Assembly (NCBI GenBank): GCA_023268955.1
Contig: JALRJW010000289.1
Span: 1 to 7,912, forward strand
Direction: 5' to 3'
DNA length: 7,912 nucleotides
DNA from: Aliarcobacter sp.
GTDB taxonomy: Bacteria > Campylobacterota > Campylobacteria > Campylobacterales > Arcobacteraceae
Shown here: piece after piece, positions 1 through 6,804 of the stretch
How positions within the stretch are numbered: the first letter of the stretch is position 1
Layout: each line of letters opens with the position of its first letter
The notes under the pieces: generated by a model
Seen by the model: the letters and a program-made list of their open reading frames with translations, nothing else
Told to the model about the DNA's origin: nothing
Database searches by the model: none
Position numbers and translations under genes: made by a program

Positions 1-178
1 AAGAGAATATCCAATCATTAGAGCACTGTTCTTTGAGAAAATTTCTTTCATAATTGTCATTCTCGATAGCTTTATCTGACTTAACAAAATCTTCTTCAAT
101 TATAGTAATTTTTTTATCACCATCTAATTTTGATAATTCAGACCAAAGTTTTTGCTCATCAAAAGTAAATTTGTTTTT
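1..178 (-). pseudogene. Open reading frame fragment, unknown product, no start codon
   Basis: The minus strand is open from 178 down to the window edge (59 codons), while all three plus frames are interrupted. The peptide is acidic and lysine-rich, with stretches such as FTFDEQKLWSELSKLDGD and KKITIIEEDFV, and looks like real protein rather than random AT-rich translation. An in-frame TAA lies just upstream (181-179), and no ATG, GTG or TTG follows it, so the frame has no usable start. The only nearby ATG, around 160, is in another frame and stops after 11 codons. It may be a decayed gene, a gene with a frameshift near its start, or a gene using an unusual start. I do not recognise the family, and the rest lies outside the window. 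Confidence 0.35.
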
Positions 179-256
179 TTAAATTGTTTATATTTCTAAA
201 ATGGATTTTAGCTTTATTTTTATTTAATTTTATAATTTTTTTATTTTTTTTTAAGT

Positions 257-275
257 AAAAATCATTATCATTATT
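257..275. promoter_or_regulatory. Fur-box-like palindrome upstream of fccAB
   Basis: This 19-base site matches the classical Fur consensus (GATAATGATAATCATTATC) at 15 of 19 positions when read on the minus strand, with the central ATAATGATAAT block intact. It ends 54 bases before the fccA start and lies just upstream of a possible -10 element at 296-301, where a bound repressor could block RNA polymerase. The surroundings are extremely AT-rich, so chance similarity is possible. Campylobacterota Fur sites also differ somewhat from the E. coli consensus. Confidence 0.4.
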
Positions 276-295
276 CATTAAGCTTTAGTTAAGTT

Positions 296-301
296 TATAG
301 T
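296..301 (+). promoter_or_regulatory. Possible -10 element for fccAB
   Basis: The hexamer TATAGT lies 28 bases before the fccA start codon. Campylobacterota sigma-70 promoters often have a recognisable -10 and no conserved -35, which is what is seen here. The AT-rich context makes this tentative. A good Shine-Dalgarno sequence, AAGGAG at 317-322, follows with a 7-base spacing to the ATG at 330. Confidence 0.3.
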
Positions 302-329
302 AGCAAAAAATAGTAAAAGGAGATTTAAG

Positions 330-626
330 ATGAAAAAACTTTTAGTTGCACTAGCGTGCGTATCAAGTTTATCATTTGCGGCTGATTATGATCCAGTAAA
401 AGGTGAGATGTTATCTTTATCGTGTTTTTCTTGTCACGGGACTGACGGAAAATCTGTAGCAGTAACACCACAAATTGCAGGTATGGGAAAAACAACATTG
501 TATCAAACATTGTTAGAGTATAAAAATGGTACTAGACCAGGTACTATGATGCCTAAACATGTTAAAGGTTTCTCTGATGAAGAGTTAATGCAAGTTGCAA
601 CATATTTTTCAACAATCAAAAGATAA
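330..626 (+). CDS. fccA: Periplasmic monoheme cytochrome c, flavocytochrome c cytochrome subunit
   Basis: This is a 98-residue secreted class I cytochrome c, probably the electron-accepting subunit of flavocytochrome c sulfide dehydrogenase. Residues 1-17 form a Sec signal peptide (MKK, hydrophobic core, cleavage after SFA or SFAA). The single heme site is CFSCH at residues 32-36, and Met74 in the M-M-P motif (73-75) is the likely sixth heme ligand. The mature protein is about 80 residues with one heme. This resembles the small monoheme subunit of Chlorobium-type enzymes rather than the larger diheme subunit of Allochromatium. The ATG has a strong AAGGAG site 7 bases upstream. The flavoprotein gene starts 13 bases after the stop, so the two are almost certainly co-transcribed, and that pairing is the main support for the specific name. 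On sequence alone it could be any short soluble cytochrome c of the c553 type. Confidence 0.85.
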   Translation: MKKLLVALACVSSLSFAADYDPVKGEMLSLSCFSCHGTDGKSVAVTPQIAGMGKTTLYQTLLEYKNGTRPGTMMPKHVKGFSDEELMQVATYFSTIKR

Positions 627-639
627 TAAAGGATAAGCA

Positions 640-1920
640 ATGATGAATAGAAGAAATTTTAATAAATTATTAGTTGGTTCAGCTGCATTATCTTTAACAG
701 CTTGTACAGGACTATCATCTGTTTCAACTCTACCTAAAGGTAAAAATAGAGTTGTTGTTGTAGGTGGAGGATTTGGTGGTGCAACAGCTGCTAAATACTT
801 AAAAAGATTTTCACCTGAAACAGAAGTTGTTTTAGTTGAAAAAAATACAGAGTATTATACTTGTCCATTTAGTAACACTGTAATTGGTGGATTAAATAAA
901 ATTGATTACATTAAACATGATTATAAAACTTTAGAGTCTAAGTATGGTATCAAAGTTATCCACGCTATGGTTAAAAAAGTTGATGGTGCTACAAATACAG
1001 TTATTTTAGAAAGTGGTGAAACAATTCCATATACAAAAGCTGTAGTTTCACCAGGTATTGATTTCAAATATGAAAAAGGTTATGAAAAAGGTAGTGAAAT
1101 GTACGCACCTCATGCTTACCATGCAGGGGCTCAAACAGAATTATTAACTAAGCAATTACAAAGCATGAAAGATGGTGGAACTTATGTTATGGTTTCTCCA
1201 GCAAATCCTTTTAGATGTCCTCCTGGACCATATGAAAGAATTTCTTTAGTTGCAAACTATATCAAGCAAAATAAACCAAATTCTAAAATTATCATTTTAG
1301 ACCAAAAGAAAAAATTCTCTAAACAAGGACTATTCCAAGAGGGTTGGGAAAAATTATATCCAGGTTTAATTGAGTGGAGAAGTGTTGAATTTGGTGGAAA
1401 AGTTGAGAAAATTGATCCTAAAAATTTAGTAGTTACAACTGATGAAGAAGAAATTAAAGCAGATGTTATTAATTATATTCCAAATCAAAAAGCTGGACAA
1501 CTAGCATTTGATTCAGGACTAACTCAAGGTGATTGGTGTCCTGTTAATACTAAAACATTTGAATCAAGATTAGTAAAAGATGTTTATGTAATTGGTGATG
1601 CATCAATTGCTGCTGCTATGCCAAAATCTGGATTTAGTGCAAATTCACAAGCGAAAATTGCTGCACTTCAAATTTCTAGAAAATTAAAGAAATTACCAGT
1701 TGTAAATCCTCCAAAACTTGCTAATACTTGTTATTCATTAGTAGGACCTGGTTATGGAATCTCTGTTGCTGCTGTTTATGAAGCAAAAGAGGATAAAGTT
1801 CATAAAGTTGAAGGTTCAGGTGGTTTAAGTGCTGCTAATGCTGATTCTAGTGTTAGAATGATGGAAGCTGAATATGCTGTTGGTTGGTATCAAAACCAAA
1901 TGGCAGATATTTTTAAATAA
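640..1920 (+). CDS. fccB: Flavocytochrome c sulfide dehydrogenase, FAD subunit
   Basis: This 426-residue flavoprotein oxidises sulfide in the periplasm and hands electrons to the cytochrome encoded just upstream. The N-terminus has a twin-arginine-like signal (N-R-R-N-F at 3-7) followed by a hydrophobic stretch and a lipobox-like L-T-A-C ending at Cys22. The FAD-binding Rossmann motif GGGFGG is at 42-47, with a second flavin contact, YVIGDA, at 316-321. Cys75 in YYTCPFSN corresponds to the cysteine that covalently holds FAD in the Allochromatium enzyme. Cys193 (NPFRCPPGPYE) and Cys364 (ANTCYS) match the active-site disulfide pair of that enzyme. The length fits the family. Two adjacent ATGs (640 and 643) are possible starts behind AAAGGA at 628-633. 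The second has the more usual spacing and leaves the signal unchanged. Export with folded flavin by Tat is inferred. The gene ends just before a clear terminator. Confidence 0.92.
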   Translation: MMNRRNFNKLLVGSAALSLTACTGLSSVSTLPKGKNRVVVVGGGFGGATAAKYLKRFSPETEVVLVEKNTEYYTCPFSNTVIGGLNKIDYIKHDYKTLESKYGIKVIHAMVKKVDGATNTVILESGETIPYTKAVVSPGIDFKYEKGYEKGSEMYAPHAYHAGAQTELLTKQLQSMKDGGTYVMVSPANPFRCPPGPYERISLVANYIKQNKPNSKIIILDQKKKFSKQGLFQEGWEKLYPGLIEWRSVEFGGKVEKIDPKNLVVTTDEEEIKADVINYIPNQKAGQLAFDSGLTQGDWCPVNTKTFESRLVKDVYVIGDASIAAAMPKSGFSANSQAKIAALQISRKLKKLPVVNPPKLANTCYSLVGPGYGISVAAVYEAKEDKVHKVEGSGGLSAANADSSVRMMEAEYAVGWYQNQMADIFK

Positions 1921-1940
1921 TTATTAACTTAAAAAATATA

Positions 1941-1967
1941 AAAAGCGAGATTTTAAGTCTCGCTTTT
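1941..1967. terminator. Bidirectional intrinsic terminator between fccB and the kinase gene
   Basis: A perfect 10-bp stem, AAAAGCGAGA (1941-1950) pairing with TCTCGCTTTT (1958-1967), surrounds a 7-base loop. T-rich tracts follow on both strands. It lies 20 bases after the fccB stop and 12 bases from the end of the convergent kinase gene, so it can stop transcription from both sides. Confidence 0.85.
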
Positions 1968-1979
1968 TAATTTTACTTT

Positions 1980-3461
1980 TTAATCTTGAACTATAGGTAT
2001 AGTTACAATAAATTTTGCTCCGTAATCACTATTTGATACAGAAATGTTTCCCTTTAAGTTTTCACTTATTATTCTATGTGTTAAGTGTAGACCTAATCCC
2101 GTTCCTTGTGATTGAAATTTCGTAGTAAAATATGGTTCGAAAATTTTAGAAATGATATCTTCTTTTATACCACCGCCATTATCTTCAACAGTTATAATAA
2201 ATTTAGTATCATCTTTTTTTAGATCAATTTTAATCCATTTTTCTTCATTTATATTGTTTTTTATTACAGCTTCTTTAGCGTTTGTAATTAAATTTATTAA
2301 TATTTGAGAAATTTCATTTTCATATGTTTCTAAAGTATAACTTTCATTGTAATCAGTAGTATCTATAAGATTTATCTTGTTAATTTCTAAAGAATTTTTT
2401 AGTATTTCTTTAACATATTTTATTTCATTTGAAATATTTATATCAGTTAAGATTTTATTGTTACTTACAAATTTACTAAATTTTTCAATTGTATCTGAAA
2501 GAAATTGTGTACTTGATACAATTTTTTTTAACAACTCTTTTTTTTCATCGTCATTCATAGTTTTAAATTCTAAATCTAATTCTAATCTACCAGCAGAAAG
2601 AGAAATTAAACTTAAAGGTTGTCTCCATTGATGAGATATATTTTCAATAAGATCTTCAATTGAAGCATGTTTAGCAGCTTGCAAAAGTTCAAAATGTTTA
2701 TCTTCAAACTCTTTTTTCTTAGTAATGTCATTACTAACAGACATAAACCCAATTATCTTACCTTCATCGTTAAATTCTGGTGATATTGTATGTTCAATCC
2801 AATATGAATTACCATTTTTAGTAAGGTTTCTTAATTCACCTTTCCATATTTTACCTTCTTGAATAGTTTTCCATAAATTTTTGTAAATAGCTGTAGGCAT
2901 ATTTGGATATCTAACTAATGAATGCTTTTTTCCAATCAGTTCTTCTTTTGAATAACCTGATAAATCACAAAAACCATTACTAACATATACAATATTCCCT
3001 TCAAGGTCAGTTTTTGTGAAAATACTTTTATCATGAAGGGAATTTTTAATTCTATTTTCTTCACTTTTTTCTAAAATTTTTGTTATTTTTTCTATAAAAA
3101 TATTAGCATCTATTAAAGGTTTTATAATATATTCTTCAACTTTTATATCTAAAGCAGATTTTAAATACTCTGAGTCATTATATGCACTAATCAAAATAGA
3201 TGGAATATTTAAACCTCTATCTTTAATAGTAGATAAAAATTCTAAACCTGTCATTTCTGGCATTTCTATATCACTAATAATGATATCAGGAATTAGTCCT
3301 TCATCAATAGCTTTTAAAGCATCAAGACAGTTGAAGAAAGAATAAGTATTATTAAAAATTCTTTTTAATAAAAAAGTTGTTGATTCACTAGTGAATTTAT
3401 CATCTTCCAAATAAAAAATAACTTTGTTGCTTATGGGTGAATTTTTGAGGTCGTTAGACAT
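1980..3461 (-). CDS. Sensor histidine kinase with N-terminal receiver and Aer-like PAS domain
   Basis: This 493-residue soluble kinase has no membrane segment and should sense a cytoplasmic signal. Residues 14-130 form a receiver domain: acidic pocket E19-D20-D21, phospho-acceptor Asp64 in SDIEMPEMTG, Ser92 and Lys114. Residues about 142-252 form a PAS domain. Its segment with YPNMP, W206-K-G, LTKNG and YW is close in pattern to the FAD-binding PAS of the aerotaxis sensor Aer, which suggests a redox or oxygen cue (inference). The phospho-acceptor His277 lies in ISHQWRQPL. The ATPase domain has an N-box (N390, N394), VEDNGGGI (425-432), IFEPYFTTK (440-448) and GTGLGL (453-458). The receiver comes first, so another kinase or a relay may act on it. 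No response regulator or output gene is adjacent and its target is unknown. The ATG at 3461 follows an AAAGG site with normal spacing. Confidence 0.9.
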   Translation of the reverse strand: MSNDLKNSPISNKVIFYLEDDKFTSESTTFLLKRIFNNTYSFFNCLDALKAIDEGLIPDIIISDIEMPEMTGLEFLSTIKDRGLNIPSILISAYNDSEYLKSALDIKVEEYIIKPLIDANIFIEKITKILEKSEENRIKNSLHDKSIFTKTDLEGNIVYVSNGFCDLSGYSKEELIGKKHSLVRYPNMPTAIYKNLWKTIQEGKIWKGELRNLTKNGNSYWIEHTISPEFNDEGKIIGFMSVSNDITKKKEFEDKHFELLQAAKHASIEDLIENISHQWRQPLSLISLSAGRLELDLEFKTMNDDEKKELLKKIVSSTQFLSDTIEKFSKFVSNNKILTDINISNEIKYVKEILKNSLEINKINLIDTTDYNESYTLETYENEISQILINLITNAKEAVIKNNINEEKWIKIDLKKDDTKFIITVEDNGGGIKEDIISKIFEPYFTTKFQSQGTGLGLHLTHRIISENLKGNISVSNSDYGAKFIVTIPIVQD

Positions 3462-3495
3462 AGAAAACCTTTAATTAAATCATTTTTAGTTCATT

Positions 3496-3501
3496 ATTGT
3501 A
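3496..3501 (-). promoter_or_regulatory. Possible extended -10 promoter of the kinase gene
   Basis: Read on the minus strand, TACAAT is preceded by TG and one base, giving an extended -10 pattern (TG-N-TACAAT) 34 bases before the kinase start codon. It lies in the 164-base divergent spacer shared with the malate dehydrogenase gene. The site is short and the region AT-rich, so it is only a candidate. Confidence 0.35.
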
Positions 3502-3593
3502 ACATAAATATTATTAATTGTGAAAATTATTTATTTTAAAAGATTATAAATAATATTTTAAATAGTTTAATTTAGATAAACGTAATATTTCGC

Positions 3594-3599
3594 TAATAT
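3594..3599 (+). promoter_or_regulatory. Possible -10 element of the malate dehydrogenase gene
   Basis: TAATAT lies 26 bases before the GTG start, at a plausible distance for a transcript with a short leader. The same block occurs twice in tandem, as CGTAATATTT (3581-3590) and CGCTAATATTT (3591-3601), so the upstream copy is an alternative. No -35 is recognisable, as is usual for this phylum. Confidence 0.3.
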
Positions 3600-3625
3600 T
3601 TTTAACAAAATTTAAAAGGTTAACT

Positions 3626-4567
3626 GTGCATAACAAAAAAGTCTCAATAATAGGAGTTGGTAATGTGGGTTCTACACTTGCATTTACCTTAGCAACAAAT
3701 GGAGTTTGTTCTGAAATAGTCTTAAAAGATATTCGTGAAAATTTTGTTAAAGCAATGGCTTTAGATATATCTCAAGCTTCAAATGCCTCAAAATCTCATA
3801 CTGTTGTTAAAGCAGCATTAACCTCAAAAGATTTAGAAAATTCAAATATTGTTGTGGTTACAGCTGGAATTGCTCGAAAACCTGGTATGAGTAGAAATGA
3901 TTTATTATCTACAAATGCTAAAATTATGAAAAGTGTAATGTTAGAAATAAAAGAAAATTGTCCTGATGCAATTATAATTGTAGTTTCAAATCCTTTAGAT
4001 GCTATGGTTTATTCTGCATTAAAATTTTCAAATTTTTCAAATACTCAAGTTGTTGGAATGGCAGGAATTTTAGATAGTGCTAGAATGAGTCATTATATTT
4101 TAGAAAAGCTTGGATATGGCGCAGGACAGATTGAATCATCTGTTATGGGTGGACACGGTGATGATATGGTTCCTTTACCTAACCATTCAACGGTTGCTGG
4201 TGTTTGTATTGAAAACTTATTAAATGAAACACAAATCGATGAAATTGTTCAAAAAACAAAAAATGGTGGTTTAGAAATTGTAAAATTATTAGAAACGGGT
4301 TCTGCTTATTATGCACCTGCTTATGCAACGTCTTTAATGGTTGAAGCTATTTTAAATAATCAAAAAAGAATATATCCATGTGCTGTGATGTTAAATGGTG
4401 AATATGGTTATGAAAACATTGTTTCAGGTGTCCCTGTAATGCTTGGAAGTAAAGGTGTAGAAAAAATAATTCAATTAAATTTAACTCAAAATCAAAAGTT
4501 AGCCTTCGATAAATCAGTATCTTCTGTTAGAGAATTAACTAATATTATAGATAAAGAATTTTTTTAA
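3626..4567 (+). CDS. mdh: Malate dehydrogenase, NAD-dependent, LDH-like type
   Basis: This 313-residue enzyme interconverts malate and oxaloacetate in the TCA cycle. The NAD-binding loop is GVGNVGS (10-16), and Asp35 at the end of the second strand favours NAD over NADP. Substrate-binding Arg84 and Arg90 lie in IARKPGMSRND. An Arg at the first position marks malate rather than lactate dehydrogenases, which carry Gln there. Asn122 (SNPLD), Asp150 and Arg153 (ILDSARM) and catalytic His177 (GGHGD) are all present, and the length is normal. The start is a GTG at 3626, chosen because AAAAGG (3614-3619) sits 6 bases upstream and the NAD loop follows at the usual distance. No suitable ATG lies nearby. 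It appears to be a single-gene unit between a divergent kinase and a terminator, and no other TCA gene adjoins it. Confidence 0.92.
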   Translation: MHNKKVSIIGVGNVGSTLAFTLATNGVCSEIVLKDIRENFVKAMALDISQASNASKSHTVVKAALTSKDLENSNIVVVTAGIARKPGMSRNDLLSTNAKIMKSVMLEIKENCPDAIIIVVSNPLDAMVYSALKFSNFSNTQVVGMAGILDSARMSHYILEKLGYGAGQIESSVMGGHGDDMVPLPNHSTVAGVCIENLLNETQIDEIVQKTKNGGLEIVKLLETGSAYYAPAYATSLMVEAILNNQKRIYPCAVMLNGEYGYENIVSGVPVMLGSKGVEKIIQLNLTQNQKLAFDKSVSSVRELTNIIDKEFF

Positions 4568-4587
4568 AATAAGTTGAAAATTATAAT

Positions 4588-4614
4588 AAACTCAATCTAA
4601 ATTAGATTGAGTTT
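4588..4614. terminator. Shared terminator, overlapping the end of the ParA-like gene
   Basis: An 11-bp perfect stem, AAACTCAATCT (4588-4598) pairing with AGATTGAGTTT (4604-4614), encloses a 5-base loop. The flanks are AT-rich on both sides. It starts 21 bases after the mdh stop and contains the final codons and stop of the convergent ATPase gene, which ends at 4602. One palindrome therefore probably serves both transcripts. The T tract is modest on the plus strand, so efficiency is uncertain. Confidence 0.7.
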
Positions 4615-5294
4615 TCAATTTGTTCGTATGATTTTTTAATCCATACTTTTGTTCTTTGTCTCTCCATTAACCCTAAATGTTCTTTATCATTTTCTTTAAC
4701 ATTTGCAGCACCCCAAAAACTGAAGTTTAATTTATCAATTTTATGCATAGTTGGAGTATGAAGGGCTGGTAATGTGATTTGTGAAGGATGGTTAGAGATT
4801 TCACTTACATTTGCTAAAATTAATTCATCAATTGCTTTAAAATCCTTTCCTCTTCCAGCATTTTTTACAACTATACATTTAAGTAAATTATTATATTTTT
4901 TAAGAAAATTATCTACTAACATAACACAGTCATTGCTATCATCAACTAAATACCAATAATTTATTTTAATTTCCATTTCTTCGCACATACCTATTACATC
5001 ATTTTCTTCAATCCATTTGTCTAAAAAACGTTCAGATTGAGCAGGTAGGTCAATTAATAAATGTTTTTGACTTTCTAAAACTAATTCCATAATTTTATCT
5101 GCACTTTCAAAATGGTCTAAATCAATAGAATCAGTGAATTCTTTGTAAGATCGTGTAAGCGTACCGTGTGATCGATCTGCATCTAAACCTATATATGGTA
5201 GTTTGTTATCAATAAAGTATTGAGAAAGCAATCTTGCAAAAACTGATTTTCCAACACCACCTTTTTCACCGCCTATAAAATGTATGGTATTCAT
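4602..5294 (-). CDS. Orphan ParA/MinD-like P-loop ATPase
   Basis: This 230-residue protein belongs to the deviant-Walker ATPase group (ParA, MinD, CobQ-like). Numbered from the ATG at 5294, it opens with the deviant Walker A motif GGEKGGVGKS (8-17), which has both the signature Lys11 and the nucleotide-binding Lys16. A D-x-D motif follows (D38, D40 in GLDADRS), then a Walker-B-like LLIDLPAQ with Asp82. A longer frame from GTG at 5303 is unlikely, because that GTG overlaps the only ribosome site. The ATG sits 8 bases after GGAG. The C-terminal part, rich in W, K and E, matches no partner-binding domain I know. No ParB, centromere-like repeat, plasmid or mobilisation gene is nearby, so partition is not supported. 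It may position some cellular cargo or regulate an unknown process. Its last codons form part of the shared terminator. Confidence 0.85.
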   Translation of the reverse strand: MNTIHFIGGEKGGVGKSVFARLLSQYFIDNKLPYIGLDADRSHGTLTRSYKEFTDSIDLDHFESADKIMELVLESQKHLLIDLPAQSERFLDKWIEENDVIGMCEEMEIKINYWYLVDDSNDCVMLVDNFLKKYNNLLKCIVVKNAGRGKDFKAIDELILANVSEISNHPSQITLPALHTPTMHKIDKLNFSFWGAANVKENDKEHLGLMERQRTKVWIKKSYEQIENSI

Positions 5295-5302
5295 GTAAAA
5301 CA

Positions 5303-5306
5303 CTCC
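5303..5306 (-). promoter_or_regulatory. Ribosome binding site fixing the ATPase start
   Basis: On the minus strand GGAG sits 8 bases before the ATG at 5294-5292. The alternative upstream GTG (5303-5301) begins with the last base of this GGAG, so it cannot be the start served by this site. The shorter 230-residue protein is therefore preferred. Confidence 0.75.
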
Positions 5307-5626
5307 GTAAATATTTTTATGATAGTAATTAAAATTTCATTTTATTAACTAAAATAGTCATATATATTATCTAAGAATAACTTCAATTTGATGACATTTT
5401 TCAATAAATAGCTGTATAAATTTTAACTAGTTTAATAATTTACTTTCTAAAATACTCTATTAAAGCCCTAATTATAATCCCTTTCTTTGAAATAGTTTTA
5501 TATGATACAGTTTATACTCAAAAGTTATGAGAGAATTTATTATTTTTTATAACTTACTTTTTATTTAGCCTTTTTTAGCTAATATATCTACAAATTCATA
5601 AACAAAAATTAACGGAAAAACTTATA
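5307..5626. other. 320-base non-coding spacer between the ATPase gene and aroB
   Basis: No supported gene, tRNA, repeat array or strong hairpin is visible. The longest ATG frame I traced in it is 13 codons (near 5527). The spacer must hold the divergent promoters of the ATPase gene and aroB. A perfect TATAAT occurs at 5473-5478 and a weaker TATACT at 5513-5518, both on the plus strand, which would give aroB a leader of roughly 100-150 bases. Neither has a clear -35 partner. The TATAAT overlapping the aroB start codon is not a promoter. Confidence 0.5.
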
Positions 5627-6658
5627 ATGACTGTAAAAATTGATTTAAACAATAATTCTTATAATATTTACATTGATAAATTAGCTCAAATTAGCTTTGA
5701 TACAAAAGTTGTAATTGTGACTAATCCTACTGTATCAGGTTTTCATTTAGATTACTTAATGTCTAAAATATCTGCTAAACAACTTAGTGTTGTAACTATT
5801 CCTGATGGTGAAGAGTACAAAAATATGCAAACTTTAGAGATGATTTTAGAGCATTGTTTTGAGCAAAGACTTGATAGAAAATCTTTACTTGTTGCCTTTG
5901 GTGGTGGTGTTATTGGAGATATGACTGGATTTGCAGCTTCAATTTACCAAAGAGGAATCAATTTTGTTCAAGTTCCAACTACTCTTTTATCTCAAGTTGA
6001 TGCAAGTGTTGGTGGGAAAACAGGTATAAACAATAAGTTTGGTAAAAACTTATTAGGTGCATTTCATCAACCAAAAGCTGTTTACATAGACCCTTCTATG
6101 TTAAAAACTCTACCAAAAAGAGAGTTTGGGGCTGGTGTTGCTGAAATAGTAAAAATGGCAGTTACATTTAACAAAGATTTTTTTGAATGGCTTGAAACAA
6201 ATGATTTAAACGATGAAGAAAATCTAAAAACGGCTATTGCAAAATCAGTTGAAACTAAAGCATGGGTTGTTTCTCAAGATGAAAAAGAGCATGGAATAAG
6301 AGCTGCTTTAAACTATGGACATACATTTGGTCATGTAATTGAAAATGAAACTAATTACAATACATATTTACATGGTGAGGCAGTTGGTATTGGTATGTGC
6401 ATGGCAAATGCTGTTGCTGTTAAACTTGGGATTATGACTAAAGATGAAGAGTTTAGAGTAAAAGTTTTACTAGAAAAATATGATATTCCTACAACTTATG
6501 AAATTAAAGATGTGGAAGATTTTTATGAACATTTCTTCTTAGATAAAAAATCTTTAGACAATAAAATCAAGTTCATTTTACCTGTTGGAATTGGTGATTG
6601 TAAAATTACTGATGAAGTTTCAAAAGAAGATGTTATTGAAGTTTTAAAAGGTTTTTAA
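5627..6658 (+). CDS. aroB: 3-dehydroquinate synthase
   Basis: This 343-residue cytoplasmic enzyme makes 3-dehydroquinate from DAHP, the second step of the shikimate pathway to aromatic amino acids. The NAD-binding glycine motif FGGGVIGDMTGF is at 91-102, and VPTTLLSQVDASVGGKTGIN spans 116-135. Zinc ligands are likely Glu173 (GAGVAEIVKM), His232 (NYGHTFGH, with His236 close by) and His249 (LHGEAVG). The conserved lysines K131 and K140 are present. The length is typical for Campylobacterota. The ATG at 5627 has only a weak GGA (5614-5616) 10 bases upstream. The protein N-terminus fits the family and no better start is seen. In Helicobacter pylori and Campylobacter jejuni aroB is followed by an MscS-type channel gene and a MiaB-like gene. 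Here neither follows, so the usual order ends at this gene. Confidence 0.95.
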   Translation: MTVKIDLNNNSYNIYIDKLAQISFDTKVVIVTNPTVSGFHLDYLMSKISAKQLSVVTIPDGEEYKNMQTLEMILEHCFEQRLDRKSLLVAFGGGVIGDMTGFAASIYQRGINFVQVPTTLLSQVDASVGGKTGINNKFGKNLLGAFHQPKAVYIDPSMLKTLPKREFGAGVAEIVKMAVTFNKDFFEWLETNDLNDEENLKTAIAKSVETKAWVVSQDEKEHGIRAALNYGHTFGHVIENETNYNTYLHGEAVGIGMCMANAVAVKLGIMTKDEEFRVKVLLEKYDIPTTYEIKDVEDFYEHFFLDKKSLDNKIKFILPVGIGDCKITDEVSKEDVIEVLKGF

Positions 6659-6737
6659 AAAAGAATTTTGAATAATTTAGTAAAAATTTAATCTCTTCGG
6701 CATTGAAATCACCATTGTATATTTTTTCGTTTAACAT
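6633..6737 (-). CDS. 34-codon small ORF or gene remnant overlapping the aroB end
   Basis: On the minus strand an ATG at 6737 follows GGA with a 5-base spacing and opens a 34-codon frame. It begins M-L-N-E-K-I-Y-N-G-D-F-N-A-E-E-I and ends inside the last 26 bases of aroB. TATAGT and TAATAT hexamers lie upstream on the same strand. The start region looks like a natural amphipathic protein beginning, while the tail is low-complexity F, K and L. It could be a genuine tiny protein, the 5' stub of a longer gene cut by a rearrangement, or chance. I do not recognise it. Confidence 0.25.
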   Translation of the reverse strand: MLNEKIYNGDFNAEEIKFLLNYSKFFFKNLLKLQ

Positions 6738-6804
6738 ATTTATCCGTTTTTATTTTTATATTACACTATAAAACATTAAAATCGTCTTAATTAAAAAAGA
6801 CTCA

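Noticed and set aside
325..510. 61-codon minus-strand frame opposite fccA
   Set aside because: It lies almost wholly within the clearly coding fccA gene, is low-complexity and hydrophobic, and has no supporting context. It is a shadow frame.
2377..2631. 84-codon plus-strand frame inside the kinase gene
   Set aside because: Serine/phenylalanine/leucine-rich antisense of the kinase dimerisation region, whose own frame carries all the domain motifs.
4774..4959. 61-codon plus-strand frame inside the ParA-like gene
   Set aside because: Antisense shadow of a recognisable ATPase with no ribosome site or protein-like motifs.
5295..5303. GTG start giving the ATPase three extra residues
   Set aside because: This GTG overlaps the only Shine-Dalgarno sequence, and the ATG at 5294 has correct spacing.
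5623..5628. Perfect TATAAT at the aroB start
   Set aside because: It overlaps the ATG itself, so transcription from it would begin inside the coding region.
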